From the NCBI GenBank assembly GCA_029821875.1, contig JALGXW010000002.1, positions 1-64,000 on the forward strand: 64,000 nucleotides of DNA, read 5' to 3'. Numbering within the stretch: the first letter of the stretch is position 1; each line of letters begins with the position of its first letter. This DNA comes from Candidatus Hebobacterum abditum. Lineage in GTDB: Bacteria > Armatimonadota > Hebobacteria > Hebobacterales > Hebobacteraceae. Shown in pieces: positions 8,265-17,129 of this stretch. The position numbers and the translations under genes are program-made. The notes beneath the pieces were generated by a model, which saw nothing but the letters and a program-made list of their open reading frames with translations, had not been told where the DNA came from and did no database searches.

Positions 8265-8843
8265 CTATCCCTGTCTGCGCTCGATCGCGCACAGAAGGAT
8301 GCCCGCCGCCAGCCCCAGACGCCTGTCCAGTGACGTCGCGAAGTCCTCGGAGAAATCCGCCTCCAGCTTGAGCACAAACGGGTTGAAGTGCTGCTTGTAC
8401 GTGCACACCCGCCTGCCGTCCATCTCCGCGTGGAACGTCTGGGGGATGAGGTTGGTGAGGAAGCGTCTCACAAGCGCCAGGGCCGCGCTATCCTCCGTGA
8501 TGATGCCAATATCGTCGTCCTGGGCATCCATGAAGACCCATTCATCCCGAAGCAGCGACTTCAGGCCACGCCGCTTCAGAGTCCCGACCTTCTCTCGCTT
8601 CGTCACATCTACGACGTCATAGGCGGCGGCGAAGTCGATGATCTGGCGCGCCTTGATCGTGAGGATCTCCGTCAGCTTGGCTTCATCAGCATACACGCTG
8701 ATGTCCTCTCGCAGGCGGAATGCCTTCAGGTCCGCGAAGAGCACCAGCTCCCCCGACGGGTCGTAGACGCGGAAGGCTCCGCCGAAGAGCTTGAGCACCT
8801 GTCTCCGAATCAGGTACTGAGAATGGCCGAATCGGTCTCTCAT
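8265..8843 (-). CDS. LURP-one-related / scramblase-family protein
   Basis: A 192-residue protein with the LURP-one/Tubby-like layout seen in phospholipid-scramblase-like bacterial proteins. It opens with SQYLIRRQVLKLFGGAFRVYD, followed by alternating strands (ELVLFADLKAF, ILTIKARQIID, YDVVDV) and a late hydrophobic helix (LGLAAGILLCAIE). Roles reported for this superfamily include membrane association, but bacterial members are mostly uncharacterised. ATG 8843 has AAGGAG spaced correctly upstream. No operon partner is evident; larE lies upstream on the same strand with about 170 bp between. Confidence 0.65.
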   Translation of the reverse strand: MRDRFGHSQYLIRRQVLKLFGGAFRVYDPSGELVLFADLKAFRLREDISVYADEAKLTEILTIKARQIIDFAAAYDVVDVTKREKVGTLKRRGLKSLLRDEWVFMDAQDDDIGIITEDSAALALVRRFLTNLIPQTFHAEMDGRRVCTYKQHFNPFVLKLEADFSEDFATSLDRRLGLAAGILLCAIERRQG

Positions 8844-9014
8844 CTGCTCGCTCCTTCGTCTCCGTCCCGGCTACTTGTCAGCCTGGCAAGACAATACCTT
8901 GCTAGGTTGCCATATATCGGTGACGATTCGAAACGCGATAGAGGGCCCGCGCACCCCTGAGGAGACCGTTCTCTCGTCAGGACAGCTTCGGGGACGGCGT
9001 CTGACACCACGAGT

Positions 9015-9866
9015 TCAAAGTGAGGACTCGCCGGCCTCCGTCTGCGTCTCGTCCGGCGAGAGGCCGACGTTCATGCTGCCGGTCCTATAGCCTTCGAGAT
9101 CGAGGGCGACGAAGCTGTATCCCAAATCCTGCAGCTCCCGCACGATGCGAGCGCGGTTCTGGGGCTCGAGGGCGAGGCCGAAGTCGTCCGCGGCGATCTC
9201 GATCCGAGCGATCTCCCCATGGTCTCTCACGCGGATCTGCGCGAAGCCCATACGCCTGAGCACATCTTCCGCCGCGTCGATGCGCCGCAGACGCGCCGGC
9301 GTCAACTCTTCCCCGTAGGGGATCCTGGTGGCGAGGCAGGCATAGGCTGGCTTGTTCCAGGTCGGCAGCCCCAACTCCTCTGAGATCTCGCGGATCTCGG
9401 CCTTGCCCAAACCGGCCCCCCTGAGGGGGCTCCTGATGCCCAGCTCGCGCAGCGCCTGCAGGCCTGGCCTGAAATCGCCGTGGTCGTCGACGTTGGTGCC
9501 ATCGGCGACGATGGACAGGCCCTCCTCCCGAGCGATCTCGAGCAAGCCCGAGAACACGGCGTGCTTGCAGTGGTAGCATCGGTCCGGGGGGTTATGCGCC
9601 ACGCCGGAGAGCGAGAGAGGATCGACTTCGACGACTCGGTGGCGCGCGCCTATCTCGCCGGCCAGGCACTTCGCCTCCTCGATCTCGAACCGAGGGTGGA
9701 TGACGGATGTCGCCGTCACGCCGAGGGCCCGCTCGCCGACCGCCTCCACGGCGGCCCTCAACACCAGCGTGCTGTCGACGCCACCGGAGAAGGCCACAAG
9801 GACCCCCCCGGCATCCGCCAGTAGCTGCTTCAGCTCGGTGTATTTGCCCTGCAGTTCTGGCCGCAC
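9015..9866 (-). CDS. larE: LarE-like ATP-dependent sacrificial sulfur transferase
   Basis: PP-loop ATP pyrophosphatase related to LarE, which adenylates and then sulfurates a pyridinium dicarboxylate during nickel-pincer cofactor synthesis, giving up a cysteine sulfur. The 283 residues carry the PP-loop SGGVDST at 27-33, CYHC at 97-100 and YACLATR with Cys177, closely matching the position of the sacrificial Cys176 of Lactobacillus LarE. The GTG 9866 start has GGAGGT six bases upstream; the in-frame ATG at 9995 would lie upstream of the predicted promoter. LarB, LarC and LarA are not in the window, so the cofactor assignment is by family only. A related sulfur-insertion role is possible. Confidence 0.8.
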   Translation of the reverse strand: MRPELQGKYTELKQLLADAGGVLVAFSGGVDSTLVLRAAVEAVGERALGVTATSVIHPRFEIEEAKCLAGEIGARHRVVEVDPLSLSGVAHNPPDRCYHCKHAVFSGLLEIAREEGLSIVADGTNVDDHGDFRPGLQALRELGIRSPLRGAGLGKAEIREISEELGLPTWNKPAYACLATRIPYGEELTPARLRRIDAAEDVLRRMGFAQIRVRDHGEIARIEIAADDFGLALEPQNRARIVRELQDLGYSFVALDLEGYRTGSMNVGLSPDETQTEAGESSL

Positions 9867-9916
9867 GGATACCTCCAGTTGCCCCTCGGCCCCGCTGCCG
9901 GATGTCCTAGCCGCCC

Positions 9917-9924
9917 ATTGTACC
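9917..9924 (-). promoter_or_regulatory. Extended -10 promoter of the larE-like gene
   Basis: Minus strand TGG-TACAAT (TACAAT at 9922-9917), about 50 bases before GTG 9866. No clear -35 is seen. A 7-bp inverted repeat (arms 9947-9953 and 9961-9967) sits just upstream and could be an operator. Confidence 0.4.
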
Positions 9925-10110
9925 ACCGGGTGCCTGTCCGGAGGAAGCCGAACATCCCGCGTTCGGCGGCCTCGGCTTCGGGAGGCGGAGGCCATCCAGT
10001 CCTGGGATGGAGACGTATGCCGGCAACAGGAGTGAACCGCGGTGCTGGCGAATCGGTATCGTCGGTGACGCGAGAAGCTGATACCTGAGCGCGAGCCGGA
10101 GGCGAGTCTG

Positions 10111-10647
10111 ATGCAGCGAATGTCTGGGCTTACATACGCAGCTCTCCTGCTTGCCCTTGCCGTGCTTGCGGGCGGGTGCGGTCGACCTACACTGCCCGGT
10201 CAGCAGTTCAAGGGGGAGCGCCAGACGTCTCCCGGCGCGGTCGCGACCGATTCGCCGCTGCCGGAGGAGGCGATCTACGAATGGGGCCCGGAGGACGCCA
10301 AGGTTCAGGTGACTGCCTTCTACCCGATCGATGAGCAACATCAGCGCCTTATCGATCTGTTGAAGGAGGCGGCTGAGGAGAAGTACGCGGGGAAGCTCTA
10401 CGTCAAGTATGTTGACCACCGGACGCCGGAAGGGATGGCGCTGATGAGGCGTGCGGAACTGCAGGTCCAGGCGATTCTGATCAACGGCGAGAACAGCCTG
10501 GAGCTGGACAGCCCCGCCGGCATCCGAACGGTCGACTTCGTCAGGGATATGGGTCGGTTCTGGACGACGGACGACCTGAGAGAAGCGATCGACCAGGAGA
10601 TCGCGAAGGCCTATGGTCAGGAGGCGGTCGCAAGCCCTACGCAGTAG
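10111..10647 (+). CDS. Lipoprotein with thioredoxin-like region lacking CxxC
   Basis: A 178-residue exported lipoprotein; the lipobox LAGGC places the lipidated cysteine at residue 23. After a short linker the mature part alternates strands and helices: KVQVTAFYP, a long helix, LYVKYVDHRTPEG, then AILINGENSLELDS and a C-terminal helix. The order resembles a thioredoxin fold without an active-site CxxC. A membrane-anchored protein at 46447-46965 shares the same order and the ING-S-ELD motif, so the two are probably paralogues. The 3' end overlaps the convergent GGDEF gene by 11 bp. Function unknown. Confidence 0.7.
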   Translation: MQRMSGLTYAALLLALAVLAGGCGRPTLPGQQFKGERQTSPGAVATDSPLPEEAIYEWGPEDAKVQVTAFYPIDEQHQRLIDLLKEAAEEKYAGKLYVKYVDHRTPEGMALMRRAELQVQAILINGENSLELDSPAGIRTVDFVRDMGRFWTTDDLREAIDQEIAKAYGQEAVASPTQ

Positions 10648-12211
10648 GGTGAGGGGCCGGGCGATCTGACAGGGCCAGTTGCTGGGGAGCAGCGGCCGTC
10701 CACGCGCGGTTCTTCCCCTGTCGTTTGGCCTCGTAGAGCGCTGCGTCCGCGGTTGCGGTCAGTTGCTTGGCCGAGAGCAGCCTGTCGCCGTTGCACGCGA
10801 CACCTACGGTGATGCCTACGGTGGCCGCAACGAGTTCGGAGTCCGGCAGGTTCGGCCACTCGCCCAGCGCCGAGGGGAGTCCCCGTATCAGGCGTTCGGC
10901 TAGCGCAGTGGCCTGAGGGCCGTCTGTCTCGGGGAGAACGACGGCGAACTCGTCGCCTCCCAACCGTCCCGCCACCTCCGACGTCCGGATGTTCTTCCGG
11001 AAGAGCTCCGCCAGGGCGCGCAGCACCTCATCGCCCACCGCATGCCCGAACTCGTCGTTGATTCTCTTGAGGTTATCGACGTCGATCATGAGCAGCGACA
11101 GCGAGCGATCGTACCGTGCCGCCCGTTCCAGTTCCGCTGACAGCCGCCGCTCGGTCTCTCGCCGGTTGGGCAGCCCCGTCAGGTGGTCGGTGATCGCCAG
11201 TCTCCGCAGCTCGGACCGTAGCTCGGCGTTCTCGATCGCTAGTGCCGCTTCCGCGCCCAGGGACATGAGGAAATCCAGGTGCTTTCGCCCGAACTTGCGC
11301 CCACCGGGCGAGGCGAGGGAGAGCACCCCGACTGGACCTGCCGGGGTGAAGAGAGGGACGTAGACGGTGTTCGCATCCGGATGCGACTCGCCTGGCTCGT
11401 CGCTTCCTCCAATGGTGATAGGGGAGCGCGCAGCGATCGCTCTGCGCGCTGGCGCCACGGCTAGAGAACCGAGTGGCTCGCCGCCGCTCGGCCCTGTGGA
11501 CACAGAGGCCATGGGCTTGAGTTCGCCGCTGTGGAGGAGAAGGAAGACAGAGCCGTTGACGGCTCCTGTCGCGCGAGCCGCGTGATCGAGAATGATCGAA
11601 AGGACTCCTGTCAGATCGGCGCCCGTGTTGGCGGCGTGCGCAACGTCGTAGACAGCAGCCACGCGCCGCAGCGAATGGTGCAGCGTGTCCCGGAGGTCGT
11701 CGCCGAGCTTGGCTTCCCGCTGGAGCAGAGTGAAGAAGACGAGGAGAACAACGGCCGAGATGCAGACGGTGAGGACACGGAAGAGCGCGAAGGAGAGCAC
11801 GGGCGCGGCGGTGGGCGCGCTGAATGCCGCGAGTGCGTAAAGACTCCCCGCAAGGAGACAGGCCGCTGCGCCGGCTCGCACATCGAGGCGCACCGCGGCG
11901 ACCACGATCGGCAGGTAATACAGAAGGTAGTACTCGCTCTGGACCCCGCCCGTAATCCAGATGATGGCTGTGATGAGCAGGACATCGCCGACGGTTACCG
12001 CAATCTGGCAGGGCGGCCCTCCCTCCTCGAGGGTCCCCGACAGAGCTGTGAGCAAGACATAGAGGGAGCCGGCCAGGGCCGTCATCACCCCGGCTGCGAA
12101 GTTCCCCTCGGCCGTCAGACTGAGGCCTGCGGTGAGTGCAGCCAGGAAAAGGACGACTCCCCGCGCGCGGTTAGCCAGGCAAGGGTTTATCGTGCTTGGC
12201 CCAGTTGACAG
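10637..12211 (-). CDS. Membrane-bound GAF-GGDEF diguanylate cyclase
   Basis: Makes cyclic di-GMP. Six or so N-terminal membrane helices form a MASE-like input region, followed by a GAF domain (about residues 200-330 of the chosen frame) and a C-terminal GGDEF domain with an intact RLGGDEF catalytic loop and DHLTGLPNRR entry motif. I see no RxxD inhibitory site immediately upstream of the loop. The start is uncertain. No ATG, GTG or TTG lies between an ATG at 12376, which is preceded by non-protein-like sequence, and residue ~97. CTG at 12211 has GGGAGGAG five bases upstream and directly precedes the first membrane helix, so I propose it. Confidence 0.85.
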   Translation of the reverse strand: MSTGPSTINPCLANRARGVVLFLAALTAGLSLTAEGNFAAGVMTALAGSLYVLLTALSGTLEEGGPPCQIAVTVGDVLLITAIIWITGGVQSEYYLLYYLPIVVAAVRLDVRAGAAACLLAGSLYALAAFSAPTAAPVLSFALFRVLTVCISAVVLLVFFTLLQREAKLGDDLRDTLHHSLRRVAAVYDVAHAANTGADLTGVLSIILDHAARATGAVNGSVFLLLHSGELKPMASVSTGPSGGEPLGSLAVAPARRAIAARSPITIGGSDEPGESHPDANTVYVPLFTPAGPVGVLSLASPGGRKFGRKHLDFLMSLGAEAALAIENAELRSELRRLAITDHLTGLPNRRETERRLSAELERAARYDRSLSLLMIDVDNLKRINDEFGHAVGDEVLRALAELFRKNIRTSEVAGRLGGDEFAVVLPETDGPQATALAERLIRGLPSALGEWPNLPDSELVAATVGITVGVACNGDRLLSAKQLTATADAALYEAKRQGKNRAWTAAAPQQLALSDRPAPHPTA

Positions 12212-12382
12212 CTTGGCTCCTCCCGCGCAGTGATCCCTGGTTGAGTGGGACTGATGTGTTATTCCACAAACCCACGGGTGACCCGGAGCCTGGCTCTTAC
12301 TGTGGGTGGCATAGCCTGTCGCAGGTGGCAAGATGGCGTGGGGGTCGCCTATTTGGGCGGGCCGCGCAGCAGCCATCAGCCC

Positions 12383-15300
12383 CTATTCGGCGATAGTGAC
12401 GGGGACGTCGACCACGAGGCCGGTGGGGCCGGCGCGGTCGAGAGCCTCTACGCTGACAACGTGCGGACCGGGTGCCAGACGACCCGTGTCAAGTGATAGC
12501 CGGAACGGAGGCCCCGATGCTCGGCGCAGTACCTGGCCGTCAAGAGACCACTCGGCGCCGGTGATGTTGCCGGCCCCAGTCGCTCTCAACTCGACTCGGC
12601 CGGAGAGGGTGTGACCGGGCGGGGGAAAGAGGACCGAGATCGCGTCGTACACGTCGACCACGCGGTTGACGGGAGGCGCGAAGCTCGAGGATGCTGACAG
12701 AACGACCGCAGCGTATCTGGGAGATGACCCCGCGGGGGCCTCGGGCTCCCCTCGAGACACCAGCCGCACCTCGTGTCGTCCGGCCTCGAGGGCCACACGG
12801 CCGACTCGCTGCCAGCCGTCCGGCCGCGCTGGGTCAACTGAGCCGACCTTCTTGTCTCGGACGTAGACGTCGATGCCCTGGCCGCGGGGGCCGGCCAGGA
12901 CCCAGACAGTGTAGGTGCCGCCGCGGAGATGAACGCGGGCCGTGTCCTGGAGATGGGGCTGGGGCGCGCGGCGGGCGGCATCCCCCCAGCCCGGATCCGC
13001 CAGCCATTCACCAAGGAAGTCCCGTCTGGCCAGCAGCGACACGAGCTCGCGCGGCCAACTGCCGATGGACAGTTGGGCCGGTGCAGTCACGCTCTTCTCA
13101 CCTTCGGCCGTGCTGGCTTCGATCCAGAACTCGAGCAGGTCGCGATTCTCCAGTGCCGGGATTCGCGCCTCGTATCTCTGCGATCTGCCTGTGGCGGCCA
13201 TCGGGACCGTCACCGTGCCGCCGCCGTTCACACGGTATGTCAGGCTGACCCCAGGGACTCCTCTGGGCGAAAAGGCCACCGCAGACACCCGGATTGGCTG
13301 CCCCGGGCCAGGATGGCCAGGATGGGTCGATGGCTTGGCGATGGACGGAGCCTCCGGGGGCGACACGAGCGAGACGGAGCGAACCACGGCAGCGGAGCCG
13401 GCCGCCTCCGGGCACTCCATCTGGAGAAGTATGTTCGCCTCACCGCTCTCGCGTGTGAGAGGGGCGCTGTGCCACATCCAGTCTAGCTCGCCCTCAAAGC
13501 GCTGGGTCGGGTTCGCGAGGTCGGGTCTCACTACGATCTCCAGGACGCCGACTGCCTCGATCTCGATCACGGCCGGCGCCCCCTCCGGCAGCAGCGACGT
13601 GGGCAGCGAGTAGGTGCAGCTCTCGCCGGGGAGGAGGTGCCTTCCCTGGACGTCAGAGTGTGACTCGCCAGCATCTATGACGTAGGGAAGATCGCTCGGC
13701 GGCTCTATCGGTCCGGCGTACCGAACAGCGAACCGGTCGAACCGGAGAGGAACCGGATCGGCCCCGTCTGCCAGGCCGTCGGCATCGGTGTCCGGAGCAT
13801 GTGGGTCGCTCAGCAGGTAGGCCTCCTCGGCGTCTGAGAGGCCATCCGAGTCGGCGTCGCCCCGGGGAATCGCGAGCGTCCACATCGGGGACCACGTCTC
13901 GCGCCCGGCGCGGTCCTGGGCTCGCACGCGCAGGACGACCTCCCCGCCCTGGGGCAGAGGGGGCACGAGAGCTTCGTACGCGCCGTTTGCAGATCGGCTC
14001 ATGGGCTCGATGAACGACAGCGCGTGTTCGGCCGGCTTGTAGACAACGCTCGCGGCGGAGACGTTCTCGCTGGGCTCTATGCGCGCGCTCACTGGGATGG
14101 GCGCGCTTGGCGACGCGGGATCGCCGTAGTCGACGGAGGCGACGCGGACCTGGGCCTGGCCGGGCTGGACAGGCAGGCTGACCGCGTGCATGATCTCGAC
14201 GAACTCAGCCGGCGGCACCGTCACATACCGACTCGCGACGTGCGCGGCGATGTGGGCGGCATCCTCGGGACCCATGTATTCGGCGTCCAACACCAGTGTC
14301 GCGAACCGTCGATCGAGGGGGATGCGGTTGAGATAGGCTACGGCCGCTTCGATGCTCCGGAATCGCGGCGCGCAGACCGCAACTACCCCCTTGTGAGATG
14401 CTGGTGGGAAGTCCTCGGGAGCGACTACAAAGAGAGCGCGGAGGCCAGTCTCGCGCGCGAACTGGAGGAGGAGGTCGGGGACGTCGGTGACAGGGCTGGC
14501 CACGCTGCAGAGGGCGGCGGGGGCATCCAGACGGGCGCGTGCTCGTGCCGTGGCATCGAGGAATCGATAGGGCGAGGACGCCTGCGAGAGGTCGATCTGG
14601 CCGGCGCCGCTGCGCCCGAGGACGAACTGATCTGTTCCCGACCAGTAGGCATCGCTGTAATAGCGCCGGGCGACGGGAGGAGCGGCCTCGGCAAGGGCGG
14701 CCGGGATGGCCCACCCCAGTGGCAGGCTGCCACTGGCGGGACTCTCCCAAAGCGCAGGCATGTCCCCGACCGCGAGGTCGAGGTCCGAGCAGTCGAGGAT
14801 GAGGGTGAGGTAGCGTGGCGCGCGTGCCTCCAGGTAGCCGATGTACTGGTGGCAGGTGCGCTCGGGCTCAACCTTCGACAGGAACGAGAGGTTCGCCGTC
14901 TCGGCGGCACGCACGAGGAAGTGCGAGCCGCGACTGAGTTGCGCTGTGACGCCCGGAGGCGCCTCGCCGTAGACCGCCGCCCCGGGCGCGAGCTGGAAGA
15001 GCAGTCTCTGGAAGCTATCGTCTTCGGGAGTTGCAGGCGGCGAGAGCACGAACATGCGCTGCTGGATCGCGTAGTCGCGTAGGCCAGTTGACTCGGCCGG
15101 GAGAAGGGCCGCCTTCGACGGATTGCATTCCGGCAGAAGTGACGTAATCGCCCACCCGTAGGCCGCCGAGACAGAGCGCCAGCGTTCACGGAAATCGAAC
15201 ACTGTGGGCAGGCCCACGTCGGTGGGTGTGATGACGACGTCCTGAAGGCCAGCGATGGTTGTTGCGAGGTCCACGGTGTACGGCTTGAGCGGATCGTAGA

Positions 15301-15616
15301 GAACCTGTCCTCGGACATGGGGGCGAAAGGCTTCGAGTAGCTCCTCCGGCGTCAACTGGGTCGTCTGGGCGGAGGTGATGCGCAGCGAGTAGTCAAGCCA
15401 TCCCTCATCAGTCTCCTTGGTGAGCAGGAAGACGAGCGGCCCTTCAGCCTTACGGTTCGCGATCCCCTGGATACTCGCGCAGAGCAGGCGTTCGGCCGGC
15501 TCGGCCTCTCGGACATCGACGACGTAGACGGCCGGGCGGACCACGCCGGCCGAGGTCCGGGGGGCCGGGGCTGCAAGGACGGCCAACATCAATGACATGC
15601 ATCGGTACCGTGCCAT
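12383..15616 (-). CDS. Secreted GxGYxYP-like protein with thrombospondin type 3 repeats
   Basis: A 1077-residue exported protein with a signal peptide at about 1-23. Residues ~25-470 resemble the GxGYxYP family (putative glycan-active proteins of saprophytic bacteria), including the opening YVVDVREAEPAERLLCASIQGIANR. The name-giving motif is degenerate, GRSGAGQID at about 335-343. Residues 586-623 hold calcium-binding DADSDGLSDAEE-type thrombospondin type 3 repeats. Several Ig/CBM-like beta domains follow, and the last resembles a WSLDGQ-type Ig fold. A role in binding or processing extracellular polysaccharide is inferred. It is divergent from the IclR gene at 15863, a candidate regulator. 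Confidence 0.75.
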   Translation of the reverse strand: MARYRCMSLMLAVLAAPAPRTSAGVVRPAVYVVDVREAEPAERLLCASIQGIANRKAEGPLVFLLTKETDEGWLDYSLRITSAQTTQLTPEELLEAFRPHVRGQVLYDPLKPYTVDLATTIAGLQDVVITPTDVGLPTVFDFRERWRSVSAAYGWAITSLLPECNPSKAALLPAESTGLRDYAIQQRMFVLSPPATPEDDSFQRLLFQLAPGAAVYGEAPPGVTAQLSRGSHFLVRAAETANLSFLSKVEPERTCHQYIGYLEARAPRYLTLILDCSDLDLAVGDMPALWESPASGSLPLGWAIPAALAEAAPPVARRYYSDAYWSGTDQFVLGRSGAGQIDLSQASSPYRFLDATARARARLDAPAALCSVASPVTDVPDLLLQFARETGLRALFVVAPEDFPPASHKGVVAVCAPRFRSIEAAVAYLNRIPLDRRFATLVLDAEYMGPEDAAHIAAHVASRYVTVPPAEFVEIMHAVSLPVQPGQAQVRVASVDYGDPASPSAPIPVSARIEPSENVSAASVVYKPAEHALSFIEPMSRSANGAYEALVPPLPQGGEVVLRVRAQDRAGRETWSPMWTLAIPRGDADSDGLSDAEEAYLLSDPHAPDTDADGLADGADPVPLRFDRFAVRYAGPIEPPSDLPYVIDAGESHSDVQGRHLLPGESCTYSLPTSLLPEGAPAVIEIEAVGVLEIVVRPDLANPTQRFEGELDWMWHSAPLTRESGEANILLQMECPEAAGSAAVVRSVSLVSPPEAPSIAKPSTHPGHPGPGQPIRVSAVAFSPRGVPGVSLTYRVNGGGTVTVPMAATGRSQRYEARIPALENRDLLEFWIEASTAEGEKSVTAPAQLSIGSWPRELVSLLARRDFLGEWLADPGWGDAARRAPQPHLQDTARVHLRGGTYTVWVLAGPRGQGIDVYVRDKKVGSVDPARPDGWQRVGRVALEAGRHEVRLVSRGEPEAPAGSSPRYAAVVLSASSSFAPPVNRVVDVYDAISVLFPPPGHTLSGRVELRATGAGNITGAEWSLDGQVLRRASGPPFRLSLDTGRLAPGPHVVSVEALDRAGPTGLVVDVPVTIAE

Positions 15617-15862
15617 GGGTTATCCTCTGCCCGTGTGGATCAGTTCGCATCATAGCCGCGAGGCGTGATGGCGGTCAAGCCGCGCTGCCCGCGCCGGACG
15701 ACGAGTGTGGCCTGCGCGCGCCCTCCGCGGAGGCGGGGTGCCGCCCGCGCCCCGACCTTCTGCAGGCGAAAGGCGGACACGCGGGGAAGGAACCCGTGAC
15801 AAGGGAAGAAGAGGCGGAGTCGGAGAATATCTCATCCTCAAGGGCAGGACGCTTAGGGGACC

Positions 15863-16804
15863 ATGGCTAGATCCTCCGCTGAGACCCAGGAAGGCCTGTC
15901 GAGCAACGGGGGCGCAGAGACAAGGACAGTGCGGTCTGTGGAAAGGGCCGCGAGGATAATGCAGGCTCTGCTGGCGGCGGCCCCGCGCGGGATGCGCGTC
16001 AGCGAGTTGAGCCGCGAGATCGGCCTCCACAAGAGCACGGTGGTACGTCTTCTCCGGACCCTGCAGGGCCTCAACCTCCTGCGAAAAGACGAGCGAACCG
16101 AGTGCTACGTATGGGAGCCGCTGACATGGGTGACCATGCTCAATAGCATCAGGGGCCTCGTTTCGCCCGTGGAGGCCGTTCAGGGTATCCTGGACGAGCT
16201 GGCCGCGGCCGCGGGCGAGACAGCCCTGCTCGGGTATCCCGACCCATCGGGCCGGAACATGGGCATTACCGCGCGGTCGGTGCCGGACAAGGCCATTCGG
16301 GTCGACCCTGGGCCCCATCGCATACCTCCGATGCACTGCACGGCGGCCGGGAAGGCATATCTGACGCGCCTGTCGGATGCTGATCTCAGGCGCTGGGCAA
16401 GCAGCGGCCTTTCGACCCTCACTGAGCACACGATCACCTCCTCCGACCGTCTCCTGGCAGACATAGCTGAAGCTCGGGAGCGCGGCTATGCAGTGACGAG
16501 AGAGGAGTGCATACCGCGAACAGCCGGAGTCGGAGTCCCAGTGAGAGACGATGGGGGGAACATCGCAGCCGCGCTTCAGGTGTGCGTGCCAGCGGAGGCG
16601 GCGACCCAGGACAACGTCATGCGCTGGGCACAGCTCCTGGCGGGCTCGGCGAAGAGGGTCACCCAAGTTGTCTATGCGGTCGGCCCTGGTGATGCGTATT
16701 GGGAAGACGAGAACGCGCGTGCGCGCAAGTGGGGGAGGGAAGAGCCAGACACCAGCGGCCGTCAGTCACGCGGAGCCGAGCGCAAGCCGTATCGACTTGT
16801 CTGA
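15863..16804 (+). CDS. IclR-family transcriptional regulator
   Basis: A 313-residue regulator. The winged helix-turn-helix at about 24-85 includes SVERAARIMQALL and SELSREIGLHKSTVVRLL. The effector-binding IclR domain spans about 100-265 and includes CTAAGKAYL and GVGVPVRDDGG, typical of the ligand pocket. A ~45-residue charged tail is longer than usual. IclR proteins generally control sugar or aromatic catabolic genes in response to small carboxylates or sugars. The divergent neighbour encoding the secreted GxGYxYP-like protein is the obvious target. ATG 15863 follows AGGGGA. Confidence 0.88.
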   Translation: MARSSAETQEGLSSNGGAETRTVRSVERAARIMQALLAAAPRGMRVSELSREIGLHKSTVVRLLRTLQGLNLLRKDERTECYVWEPLTWVTMLNSIRGLVSPVEAVQGILDELAAAAGETALLGYPDPSGRNMGITARSVPDKAIRVDPGPHRIPPMHCTAAGKAYLTRLSDADLRRWASSGLSTLTEHTITSSDRLLADIAEARERGYAVTREECIPRTAGVGVPVRDDGGNIAAALQVCVPAEAATQDNVMRWAQLLAGSAKRVTQVVYAVGPGDAYWEDENARARKWGREEPDTSGRQSRGAERKPYRLV

Positions 16805-17129
16805 GTTCACAGAACTGGGCCCGAGGCTGAACGCGCCCCGAGGGGCAGGCCGCTGGGGCGGCCGACGCGCCTGCGGCCCACGCCGCATCTCTTGCATCGC
16901 ACAGTGAAACACATTGCCCTTGGCAGGCTATGCGCCGCCGTCCAGATATGGTATCATGGTTCGAGATGGTGCGCTCTCCGGTCCATCGCTGCGCGTGATG
17001 AACCGAGCTGCGCGGCAGTCTCTATCAAGGGCCTGGGCCTCGGGAATCGTGGTGAGTGGGTGCCTCCATCCGAGCGTTGGGCACCGAGGCCAGGGCCCTT
17101 CACTGTCCTGAGCACGTGGTCGGCTCGAA
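16805..17129. other. 325-bp gap with promoter-like site and strong hairpin
   Basis: No protein gene is convincing here. The plus strand has an extended -10 (TGG at 16949-16951, TATCAT at 16952-16957) with no clear -35. About 70 bp downstream lies a 17-bp imperfect inverted repeat (17027-17043 and 17084-17100). Possible readings are a short plus-strand RNA of ~16964-17100 or the 3' end structure of queC on the minus strand. Confidence 0.4.
17027..17100. repeat. 17-bp imperfect inverted repeat downstream of queC
   Basis: Arms 17027-17043 and 17084-17100 pair at 15 Watson-Crick positions plus one G-U, with a single G-A mismatch. A nested GGTGCC/GGCACC pair sits inside the 40-nt loop. No T-run follows on either strand, so it is not a textbook terminator. 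Confidence 0.6.

Noticed and set aside
14024-15082. 352-codon plus-strand ORF in the GxGYxYP-like gene
   Set aside because: Antisense shadow; the minus-strand product has a signal peptide and TSP3 repeats.
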